Origin: Pseudomonadota bacterium
GTDB lineage: Bacteria > Pseudomonadota > Alphaproteobacteria > Rhizobiales > Xanthobacteraceae
DNA length: 8,798 nucleotides
Direction of reading: 5' to 3'
Assembly: GCA_021823875.1 (NCBI GenBank)
Contig: JAKAMD010000131.1
Coordinates: 1 to 8,798 of the forward strand
Positions 1 to 6,692 of the stretch are shown here, in pieces (positions within the stretch are counted from its first letter, which is position 1; each line of letters begins with the position of its first letter). The notes below the pieces were generated by a model, which worked only from the letters and a program-made list of their open reading frames with translations, did not search any database and was not told the origin of the DNA. The position numbers and the translations under genes are program-made.

Positions 1-70
1 GTGCGATTATCTTTTGCATGTTGTGTATCTTGGTTCAGTTTAGCGCGTGTTGCATCAGCAATTTTTTTAG
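1..70. other. AT-rich segment at left edge, possible junction with different DNA
   Basis: By hand count 27 of these 70 bases are G or C (about 39%), while the next 60 bases have 41 (about 68%). The change is abrupt, next to a run of seven T at about 62-68. The segment carries the last codons and the stop of the OsmC-ATPase fusion (stop at 35-37, minus strand). Bases 1-34 hold no recognisable gene. It may be the edge of an inserted or rearranged piece of DNA, but too little is visible to name it, and no inverted repeat or transposase is seen. Confidence 0.4.
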
Positions 71-817
71 CGGCGCGATCCGGTCAGTCGCGGCAAGCCC
101 CGCATTGCGCAAGAAGCGCAGCAGCGCAAAGGCGAAGAGGGCGTTGACGATGCCCAGGTAGATGGCAGGCTCGACGATCTGCCGAATGTCCCATCTTTGG
201 GGTCGTGCCACTTGACGGGGGGAAACGCGGTCGGTGGCAATGGCGAGCATTGGCAGATCGGGCAGAATACTCAGGAGTAGCACCTGGGCCGGCAAGAGGG
301 GCAGGAAGTCTAGCAGCAAGGAGGCCACGGCTACGATGAGTACGTTGGCGAAGTTACTTACCATCGTATAAAGCAGATAGCGATTGAGGTTGATGAAGAT
401 GCGTCGACCCTCTCTCAGTCCATCCACGATCACCCCCAGCTCGTTTTCAAGAAGGATCAGATCGCTGGCGTCCTTGGCCACGCCCAGCGTGCCGCGAAAA
501 TCGAGATCGCCCTCGGCCGACACCTGACCGGATGTCAGGGGCACCTCGATCGCGGTGGCGACCGATTTCAGCGTGACACCGGCGCAGGCGACCAGCGCCT
601 CCAGCAGCATATCGCCGGAGCAGAGTTCGAGTCCGGAGCCGCCGGTGGCCGGGTGCAAGCCAGCAGCAGAAAGCGCGCGGCCAGTTTCGAGCTTGCAGGC
701 GATATTGCCGTCGTCGAGCGTGCCCTTCGCCCGCAAGGTGACCACTGCGGCGACGGGATCGTCCTTGTAGCGTTGCTTGATCGGCGCCTGCAGCGCGCGC
801 AATTCATCGGCGTCCAT
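35..817 (-). CDS. OsmC-family N-terminus fused to P-type ATPase C-terminus (chimeric ORF)
   Basis: The ORF encodes 260 residues with an ATG at 817 and a GGAG-type ribosome binding site six bases upstream. Residues 1-113 look like an OsmC-family protein, a family of thiol-dependent peroxide and stress-defence enzymes: GLHPATGGSG (53-62), LCSGDMLLEALVACAG (65-80, candidate active-site Cys77) and GDLDFRGTLGV (103-113). Directly after GTLGV the sequence becomes the end of a P-type cation ATPase: VAKDASDLILLENELGVIVDG, then about three hydrophobic segments (roughly 150-172, 174-195, 217-236) and the motif ARPQRWD (204-210). The second half of OsmC, which carries the other redox cysteine, is missing. 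So are the ATPase phosphorylation motif DKTGT and the nucleotide-binding domain. Neither activity is therefore likely. The ORF is probably an in-frame deletion fusion of two neighbouring genes, a decaying remnant. A chimeric assembly is the alternative. Confidence 0.8.
   Translation of the reverse strand: MDADELRALQAPIKQRYKDDPVAAVVTLRAKGTLDDGNIACKLETGRALSAAGLHPATGGSGLELCSGDMLLEALVACAGVTLKSVATAIEVPLTSGQVSAEGDLDFRGTLGVAKDASDLILLENELGVIVDGLREGRRIFINLNRYLLYTMVSNFANVLIVAVASLLLDFLPLLPAQVLLLSILPDLPMLAIATDRVSPRQVARPQRWDIRQIVEPAIYLGIVNALFAFALLRFLRNAGLAATDRIAPLKKLLMQHALN
75..481 (-). pseudogene. C-terminal fragment of a P-type cation-transporting ATPase
   Basis: This is the ATPase-derived part of the chimeric ORF, residues about 113-248. 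It begins inside the conserved stretch that follows the hinge motif of P-type ATPases (VAKDASDLILLE, then GLREGRRIF), runs through membrane helices containing SNFANV and LLPAQVLLLSILPDLPMLAIATDRV, and includes ARPQRWDI. This pattern fits the Mg/Ca-type (MgtA-like) ATPases. The actuator, phosphorylation and most of the nucleotide domains are absent, so it cannot pump ions. The last helices expected in a full-length protein are also missing: after LLRFLRNAG the sequence no longer resembles the family, and it soon enters the AT-rich left edge. Exact fragment limits are approximate. Confidence 0.65.
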
Positions 818-827
818 TCCTCACTCC
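818..827 (-). promoter_or_regulatory. Ribosome binding site of the OsmC-ATPase chimera
   Basis: Read on the minus strand the bases are GGAGTGAGGA immediately before the ATG at 817. GGAG lies six bases from the start codon. This supports 817 as the true start and shows that the OsmC part kept its native translation signal. Confidence 0.6.
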
Positions 828-932
828 GTTTCGTGATTGGCGGGCGCCGCCCAGCGACGCGCCCGAAACTTGATCAACACCGCCGGTCTAAGCGAATTCC
901 GCGTGGGTGGTCGCCGATTTTGGGCCGTTGGC

Positions 933-946
933 GCGATCATGATCGC
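933..946. repeat. Perfect 14-bp palindrome in the gap after the alcohol dehydrogenase
   Basis: GCGATCATGATCGC is its own reverse complement. It lies in the 143-base gap between the alcohol dehydrogenase stop (961) and the start of the OsmC-ATPase chimera (817). It has no loop and no following T run, so it is not a standard terminator. It could be an operator, or simply chance in DNA rich in GATCG-type words. The rest of the gap shows no gene. Confidence 0.3.
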
Positions 947-960
947 CGTGCCCGCCGCGT

Positions 961-2016
961 TCACGCCGGCGTCAGCACGCGGCGCCCGATCACCTTGCCG
1001 GCCTTGAGGTCTTTGATGATGTCCTGAGCCTGTTCCAGCCGCACGGTCTTGGTCGGGATCAGCGGCAGCGGCTTGTTGCGCACCAACTTCACCAACTCTT
1101 CAAGTTCCGCCAGGCTGCCGGTGTAGGAACCCTGGATGGTCATGGCGCGGATCGGGATCAGCGGCAGCGATATCGTGATCTGCCCGCCGAAGAGGCCGAC
1201 CACGATCAGCTTGCCGCCCTTCACCAAGCCGTCGACGCCGAGTTGCGTGGTCTGCTCGTTGCCGACGAAATCGATCGCCGCCCAGACGCCGCCGCCGGCC
1301 GCCTTCTTGAGTTGTGCCAGCGCGTCCGGTGCATTGGGATCGATCGCGGCGAGGGCGCCCAGCTTCTTGGCGGCGGCGCGCTTTTCCGGATCGATGTCGA
1401 CCGCGATGGTGCCTTTGCCTTTCATCGCCTTGACGATGGCGATGGCCATGAGGCCGAGACCGCCGGCGCCGATCACCACCACCGGCTCGCTCTTGACCAG
1501 GTTACCGAGCTTCTTGAGCGCGCTGAAGGCAGTCAGCCCGGAGCAGGCGAGCGGCGCCGCCTCCAAGGGCTCCATCTTGCCAAGCGGCAACAGATAGCGC
1601 GGATGCGGCACCATTAGATGGCTGGCATAGCCGCCGTCGCGATAGACGCCGAGGAAGCGCGGCGACATGCACAGTTGTTCCTCGCCGCGCTTACAGACCT
1701 TGCAGGTGCCGCAGCCGATCCAGGGGTAGACCAGCCGCTTGTCGCCGACCTTGACGCCGCGGGCGCGCGGTCCGACCGCCACCACCTCGCCGACGTTCTC
1801 GTGGCCCATGGTGAGTGGCAGATTCACCCCACGCTCCTGCAGCCGCAGGATCTTGCCGCCGCCCATGTCGTAGAAACCTTCCCAGATATGCAGGTCGCTG
1901 TGGCAGACCCCCGCCGCCAGCACCTTGAGCAGCACCTCGCTGCCGGTGGGCTTGGGATCGACGCGCTCGGCGAATTGCATGGGCTCGCCGCAGCGGCATA
2001 CCTGGAAACTGCGCAT
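961..2016 (-). CDS. Zinc-dependent alcohol dehydrogenase (MDR family), NAD-type
   Basis: This 351-residue protein of the medium-chain dehydrogenase family is predicted to interconvert alcohols and aldehydes in the cytoplasm with NAD(H). The N-terminal GroES-like domain carries the catalytic zinc ligands Cys38 (GVCHSD), His71-Glu72 (GHENVGEVVAVG) and Cys158. The structural-zinc lobe has four cysteines at 102, 105, 108 and 116. The Rossmann fold shows GAGGLG at 183-188, and Asp207 at the end of the second strand favours NAD over NADP. A segment at about 48-66 (FYDMGGGKILRLQERGVN) lies between the first zinc ligand and GHE, as in a subgroup common in alphaproteobacteria. The start at 2016 is chosen over an upstream ATG at 2058 because AGGGAG lies eight bases before it and the family N-terminus fits. 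The gene diverges from glnD. The exact substrate cannot be told from sequence. Confidence 0.93.
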   Translation of the reverse strand: MRSFQVCRCGEPMQFAERVDPKPTGSEVLLKVLAAGVCHSDLHIWEGFYDMGGGKILRLQERGVNLPLTMGHENVGEVVAVGPRARGVKVGDKRLVYPWIGCGTCKVCKRGEEQLCMSPRFLGVYRDGGYASHLMVPHPRYLLPLGKMEPLEAAPLACSGLTAFSALKKLGNLVKSEPVVVIGAGGLGLMAIAIVKAMKGKGTIAVDIDPEKRAAAKKLGALAAIDPNAPDALAQLKKAAGGGVWAAIDFVGNEQTTQLGVDGLVKGGKLIVVGLFGGQITISLPLIPIRAMTIQGSYTGSLAELEELVKLVRNKPLPLIPTKTVRLEQAQDIIKDLKAGKVIGRRVLTPA

Positions 2017-2233
2017 TGAACGTTCTCCCTGACTACTTGTCGGCCGGCAGCGAACCACAGTCCGCAGGCCGCGTCACCAACGGGTGGCCGGCAAGCCTGG
2101 TACACCCACCCCCTTCGCAACCGCAAAAAACTGCCCAAAAATTAGTCGCGCGGCCTGTAAACCTCATTCTGCCTCAATATCTTTCGTTTCGGGCGGTGAC
2201 TTCCCCCGCCCGCTCCGCTATCCCCTGTGCCCC
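2017..2233. promoter_or_regulatory. Divergent intergenic region between alcohol dehydrogenase and glnD
   Basis: These 217 bases separate two divergent start codons and must hold promoters for both genes. The middle is locally A-rich (about 2127-2151) and the glnD-proximal part is pyrimidine-rich. I found no convincing sigma-54 site, FNR/FixK box or strong sigma-70 hexamer pair. An in-frame ATG at 2084 would extend GlnD by 50 residues into this region, but the extra peptide is proline- and cysteine-rich and unlike the family, so the region is treated as non-coding. Confidence 0.5.
2025..2030 (-). promoter_or_regulatory. Ribosome binding site deciding the alcohol dehydrogenase start
   Basis: On the minus strand AGGGAG lies eight bases upstream of the ATG at 2016. 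It falls inside the 14-codon extension that the ATG at 2058 would add, which argues for the shorter protein beginning MRSFQVC. Confidence 0.65.
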
Positions 2234-5080
2234 ATGGCTTCGCTTGCCCTAGACACCGCTTCGCGCGCCGCATCCGAGCACCCCTACCGGGGCTCATCCG
2301 AATTGATCGATTGGTCTGCGCTCGGCGCCGAGATCGAGAACCTGGCGGCCGGGCATACCGGCGACGAGCGCGAGTTGCGCAGCGCGCTGGCCCAGCGGCT
2401 GAAGGCCGCGCTCAATGAAGGGCGCGCCAAGGCCGAGCAGATGCTGCTCGAGGACCGGCACGGCCGCCGCTGCGCCGAGCGGCTGTGCCACATGGAAGAC
2501 CAGGTCATCAACCTGCTCTACGAGTTCGCGCGCGAGCATCTCTATCCCTCGCAGAACCCGTCCGAGGCCGAGCGCATGACGGTGATCGCCACCGGCGGCT
2601 ACGGCCGCGGGCTGCAGGCGCCTGGCTCAGACATCGATCTGTTGTTCCTGTTGCCCTACAAGCAGACCGCCTGGGGCGAGTCGATCGCGGAGGCGATCCT
2701 CTATTGCCTGTGGGACATGGGCCTGAAGGTCGGCCACGCCACCCGCTCGGTCGACGAATGCATCCGTCAGGCGAAGGCCGACATCACCATCCGCACCGCC
2801 ATCCTGGAGGCGCGCTATCTGTTCGGCGAACGCGCGCTGTTCGACGAGTTGCAGACGCGCTTCGACAACGAAGTGGTGCGCAACACGGCGGCGGAATTCG
2901 TGGCCGCCAAGCTCGCCGAGCGCGAGGAGCGCCATCGCCGCGCCGGTCAGTCGCGCTATCTGGTCGAGCCCAATGTCAAGGACGGCAAGGGCGGCTTGCG
3001 CGATCTCCATACCTTGTTCTGGATCGCCAAGTACGTCTATCGCGTGCGCGAGGCGAGCGAACTGGTCGAGCGCGGCGTGTTCGACAAGCAGGAATACGCG
3101 CTGTTCCGGCGCTGCGAGGATTTCCTCTGGTCGGTGCGTTGCCACATGCATTTCCTGGCCGGGCGGGCCGAGGAGCGGCTGTCGTTCGACATCCAGCGCG
3201 AGATCGCGGTGCGGCTCGGCTACAACGAGCGCCAGGGCTTGCAGGATGTCGAGCGCTTCATGAAGCACTACTTCCTGATTGCCAAGGACGTCGGCGATCT
3301 CACCGCCATCCTGTGCTCCGATCTCGAGGAAAGCCACGCCAAGAGCGAGCCGGTGCTGAGCCGCGTGATGGCGCGCTTCCGCCCTGTCAAACGCCGGCAC
3401 CTCGCCGAGAGCGACGACTTCCTGGTCGACAACAACCGCATCCATCTCGCCAACGCCAACGTCTTCAAGCGCGATCCGGTCAACCTGATCCGCATCTTCC
3501 AGCTCGCGCAGAAGCACAACCTGGCGTTCCATCCCGACGCCATGCGGGCGATGACGCGCTCGCTCAAGCTGATCGACGCCGATCTGCGAGAGAACGAGGA
3601 AGCCAACAAGCTGTTCCTCGACATCCTCACCTCGCAGAACGACCCGGAGACAGTGCTGCGGCGGATGAACGAGGCCGGGGTGCTCGGCAAGTTCGTGCCG
3701 GCGTTCGGCAGAATTGTCTCGATGATGCAGTTCAACATGTACCACCACTACACGGTGGACGAACATCTGTTGCGCTGCATCGGCATCCTGCGTGAGATCG
3801 AGCGCGGCACCAATGCGGACATGCCGTTGGCCAACGATCTGATCCACAAGATCGCGCCGGCGCACCGCAAGGTGATCTACGTCACGATTTTCCTGCACGA
3901 CATCGCCAAGGGTCGGATCGAAGATCATTCGATTGCCGGCGCGCGCGTGGCGCGGCGATTTTGTCCGCGCCTTGGTTTCTCCGCCGGCGAAACCGAGCTC
4001 ACCGCTTGGCTGATCGAGCAGCACCTGGTGATGTCGAGCGTGGCGCAGTCGCGCGATCTCTCCGACCGCAAGACGATCGAGAATTTCGCCGCCGTGGTGC
4101 AGGACGCGGAAAGGCTCAAGCTGCTCGCGATTCTGACCACCGCCGACATCAAGGGTGTCGGTCCCGGCGTGTGGAACGGCTGGAAGGCGCAGCTCCTGCG
4201 CACGCTCTATTACGAGACCGAGACGGCGGTGACCGGCGGATTCTCCGAGGTCAACCGCGCCCAGCGCGTCGCCATGGCGCAGGCCGAGTTCCGCGAGGCG
4301 ATGAAAGACTGGCCGCCGGAACAGCTCGACGCTTATATCGCCAAGCTCTATCCGGCCTATTGGCTTAAGGTCGATCTGCCGCACAAGGTCGCGCATGCCC
4401 GTTTCGTGGCGGCAGCCGATGAGGCCGGCAAGACGCTCTCCACCACCGTCGGCTTCGACGCCGACCGGGCAGCGACCGAGCTCATCGTGCTCTGCCCCGA
4501 TCATCCCTGGCTGTTGTCGATCATCGCCGGCGCTTGCGCCATGGCCGGCGCCAACATCGTTGACGCGCAGATCCATACCACCACCGACGGCCGCGCGCTC
4601 GACACCATATCGCTCAACCGCGAATTCGACCGCCGGGAGGACGAGGAGCGGCGCGCGAGCCGCATCGCCGAGACCATCGAGAAAGCGCTACGCGGCGAAA
4701 TGCGGCTGCCTGACGTGGTCACCAAGCGCGCCCCGCCCAAGGGCCGCATCAAGGCCTTCGCGCTGGAGCCGACGGTCACCATCAACAACCAGTGGTCTCA
4801 CCGCTTTACCATGGTCGAAGTGACCGGCCTCGATCGCACCGGCCTGCTTTACGAATTGACGGCAACGCTGTCCAAGCTCAACCTCAATATTGCGTCCGCC
4901 CACGTCGCCACTTTCGGGGAGCGGGTGGTCGACGTGTTCTACGTCACCGATCTGTTGGGTGCACAGATCACTTCGCCGACGCGCCAGGCGGCGATCAAGC
5001 GCGCGCTAATCTCGCTGTTTGCCAAGGAAGGCGAGGCAAAGCACGCCAAGAGCGCGACCGCGGACGCGACCGGCAAGTAG
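2234..5080 (+). CDS. glnD: Bifunctional [protein-PII] uridylyltransferase / uridylyl-removing enzyme
   Basis: GlnD is the cytoplasmic nitrogen sensor. It uridylylates PII proteins (GlnB/GlnK) when glutamine is low and removes UMP when glutamine is high, and so controls glutamine synthetase and Ntr genes. The 948 residues show every domain in order. The nucleotidyltransferase has GGYGRG from 121 and the metal-binding pair Asp133/Asp135 in SDIDLL. The family signature PNVKDGKGGLRDLHTL lies near 248-263. The HD hydrolase has His511 (YTVDEH) and His555-Asp556 (HDIAKGRIEDHS). The first ACT domain starts near 750 (LIVLCPDHPWLL) and the second near 860 (MVEVTGLDRTGLLYEL); these bind glutamine. Both activities look intact. 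The ATG at 2234 gives the usual alphaproteobacterial length, but no clear Shine-Dalgarno precedes it, so the start is less certain than the identity. The gene ends 13 bases from the convergent RNase gene. Confidence 0.97.
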   Translation: MASLALDTASRAASEHPYRGSSELIDWSALGAEIENLAAGHTGDERELRSALAQRLKAALNEGRAKAEQMLLEDRHGRRCAERLCHMEDQVINLLYEFAREHLYPSQNPSEAERMTVIATGGYGRGLQAPGSDIDLLFLLPYKQTAWGESIAEAILYCLWDMGLKVGHATRSVDECIRQAKADITIRTAILEARYLFGERALFDELQTRFDNEVVRNTAAEFVAAKLAEREERHRRAGQSRYLVEPNVKDGKGGLRDLHTLFWIAKYVYRVREASELVERGVFDKQEYALFRRCEDFLWSVRCHMHFLAGRAEERLSFDIQREIAVRLGYNERQGLQDVERFMKHYFLIAKDVGDLTAILCSDLEESHAKSEPVLSRVMARFRPVKRRHLAESDDFLVDNNRIHLANANVFKRDPVNLIRIFQLAQKHNLAFHPDAMRAMTRSLKLIDADLRENEEANKLFLDILTSQNDPETVLRRMNEAGVLGKFVPAFGRIVSMMQFNMYHHYTVDEHLLRCIGILREIERGTNADMPLANDLIHKIAPAHRKVIYVTIFLHDIAKGRIEDHSIAGARVARRFCPRLGFSAGETELTAWLIEQHLVMSSVAQSRDLSDRKTIENFAAVVQDAERLKLLAILTTADIKGVGPGVWNGWKAQLLRTLYYETETAVTGGFSEVNRAQRVAMAQAEFREAMKDWPPEQLDAYIAKLYPAYWLKVDLPHKVAHARFVAAADEAGKTLSTTVGFDADRAATELIVLCPDHPWLLSIIAGACAMAGANIVDAQIHTTTDGRALDTISLNREFDRREDEERRASRIAETIEKALRGEMRLPDVVTKRAPPKGRIKAFALEPTVTINNQWSHRFTMVEVTGLDRTGLLYELTATLSKLNLNIASAHVATFGERVVDVFYVTDLLGAQITSPTRQAAIKRALISLFAKEGEAKHAKSATADATGK

Positions 5081-5093
5081 CACCGCTGGAACT

Positions 5094-6692
5094 TCACTCT
5101 GTCGCTTCGAGCGCGCGTCGCAGGCGACGGATGACGACACCGCGGGCGCGGTCGTCGGCGGCAGCCTCCACCGCCTCGTTGATGTCGAGTATCAGCTTCG
5201 ACATGTCGTTGTGCCAGTCGAGATTGACCACCGCCTCTGGCGCCAGCCGGCGGCGGCGGGTGCCGTCGATCGGCGTGGGTGCTGCCGTGGTGAGCTCGTA
5301 GACATCGTCTAACAGCGGCTCGAAGATTTTTGCCGCCGGCACCGTGCGCTCGGCGATCCGCTCGGTGAGTCCCGCGAGACCGCGCTCTTCACCGTGCACC
5401 AGGAAGACACCACGCGTGATCGGCCGGCGCGAAGCGATCCAGCGCGCCAGTTCCGGACCGTCGGCATGGCCGGAATATTCGTCGAGCCGGCGGATGCGGG
5501 CTGCCACCTTGATCTCTTCGCCTTGGATACGCACCGCCTTGGCGCCTTCGACCAGGAAGCGGCCGAGCGTGCCCTGCGCCTGAAAGCCGACCAGCAGCAC
5601 GGTGGCTTTGCGCTGCCAGAGCCAGCGCTTGAGATGATGGCGAATACGGCCGGCATCGCACATGCCGCTCGCCGCAATAATAATATGGAATCCCTCGAGC
5701 TTGGCGATCGCCTTGCTCTCTTCCACTGACTCGGTGCAGCGTAGATGCGGCGAGCTCAACAACCGTTCGATGTTGACGTCGGATTCCAAGCTCTCCGTGT
5801 GCTCGCGGAACACCTCGGTGGCGTGAATGGCGAGCGGCGAATCGAGAAAGATCGGCCCCGCCGGGATATCGCCGCGTTGCATCAGATCGACTAGGTCGAC
5901 GATTAGTTCCTGCGTGCGTTCGACCGCAAAGGACGGGATCAACAGCGCGCCGCCGGCAGCGTGCGCGTCGCGCACTTCCTTCGCCAAGACTTCGCGCCGC
6001 GACTCGCGCGTCACCGGTGGGCGATCCTCGTCGCCATAGGTCGATTCGGTCAGCACGTAATCGAGTCCGGTCGGTGCTTCCGGATCGGGCTCGAGCAGCT
6101 TGGCGTCCGGCCCGATATCGCCGGAAGCGAGCACGCGCAGCGGCTTGCCTTCCTTGCCTTGGCCGGCGAACTCGATCTCGATCGACGCCGAGCCCAGCAG
6201 GTGGCCGGCGTTCCAATAGCGCGCGCGCACGCCGGGCATCGCCTCGAACCAGTTCTCGTATTCGACTCGGCGGAAAGCATCGAGCGAGGCAATGGCATCG
6301 CGTTGCGTATAGATCGGCGTCACCGGAGGGCGGCCGCGTGCGGCATTGCGCCGATTGAGCTGGCTGACTTCCGATTCCTGGATGCCGCCGGAGTCGGGCA
6401 GCATGAAGGAGCACAGGTCGATGGTGCCCTGGGTCGCGAACACCGGTCCACGGAAGCCGCCGCGCACCAGCTTGGGGATCAGGCCGCTGTGATCGATATG
6501 CGCATGTGTCAGCAGCACCGCGTGGATGTCTTCCGGATGGAATGGGAAGACACTGTAATTCAATTCCTTCAGCGTCTTCGGACCTTGGAACATGCCGCAA
6601 TCGACCAGTATGCGGCCGGCCGGCGTTTCGAACAGATGGCAAGAACCGGTCACCGTGCGGGCGGCGCCGCAGAACCGCAGGGTCACGCTCAT
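5094..6692 (-). CDS. Metallo-beta-lactamase/beta-CASP ribonuclease (CPSF73-like)
   Basis: This 532-residue protein belongs to the metallo-beta-lactamase beta-CASP family, whose bacterial and archaeal members cleave RNA with two zinc ions. All expected motifs are visible: HAHIDHSG with His63, His65, Asp67 and His68; GHLLGS with His164; GDIG with Asp192; beta-CASP motif A at Glu216 (TESTYGD); motif B His409 (SGHAD) in the C-terminal RNA-specificity domain; and motif C His433 (LVHGEE). The enzyme should be catalytically competent. About 70 residues after the core (roughly 463-532), ending in an Arg/Glu-rich helical stretch, form an extension beyond the compact bacterial members of this family. 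No KH domain or signal peptide is seen. The ATG at 6692 overlaps the stop of the upstream PRPP-synthetase-like gene by four bases and has a perfect AAGGAGGT six bases before it. The RNA substrate, and whether it acts as endo- or exonuclease, cannot be decided here. Confidence 0.93.
   Translation of the reverse strand: MSVTLRFCGAARTVTGSCHLFETPAGRILVDCGMFQGPKTLKELNYSVFPFHPEDIHAVLLTHAHIDHSGLIPKLVRGGFRGPVFATQGTIDLCSFMLPDSGGIQESEVSQLNRRNAARGRPPVTPIYTQRDAIASLDAFRRVEYENWFEAMPGVRARYWNAGHLLGSASIEIEFAGQGKEGKPLRVLASGDIGPDAKLLEPDPEAPTGLDYVLTESTYGDEDRPPVTRESRREVLAKEVRDAHAAGGALLIPSFAVERTQELIVDLVDLMQRGDIPAGPIFLDSPLAIHATEVFREHTESLESDVNIERLLSSPHLRCTESVEESKAIAKLEGFHIIIAASGMCDAGRIRHHLKRWLWQRKATVLLVGFQAQGTLGRFLVEGAKAVRIQGEEIKVAARIRRLDEYSGHADGPELARWIASRRPITRGVFLVHGEERGLAGLTERIAERTVPAAKIFEPLLDDVYELTTAAPTPIDGTRRRRLAPEAVVNLDWHNDMSKLILDINEAVEAAADDRARGVVIRRLRRALEATE

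Noticed and set aside
870..877. TTGATCAA, reminiscent of an FNR/FixK box upstream of the chimera
   Set aside because: The two half-sites touch. A real box needs four bases between TTGAT and ATCAA, so this is only an 8-bp palindrome that can easily arise by chance.
2084..2233. A 50-residue N-terminal extension of GlnD from the ATG at 2084
   Set aside because: The extension is proline- and cysteine-rich, lies in locally less GC-rich divergent promoter DNA, and is not part of the GlnD family. The ATG at 2234 gives the usual length.
2627..4576. A 649-codon open frame on the minus strand, wholly antisense to glnD
   Set aside because: Its product is rich in repeated His/Asp/Leu/Val/Glu patterns typical of a frame antisense to a high-GC gene and resembles no family I know. 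GlnD on the other strand has full domain support.
5100..5135. Short GTCGC/GCGAC inverted repeat near the glnD and RNase ends as a terminator
   Set aside because: The stem is only about five bases with almost no loop, it lies within the RNase coding region, and no T run follows in either direction.
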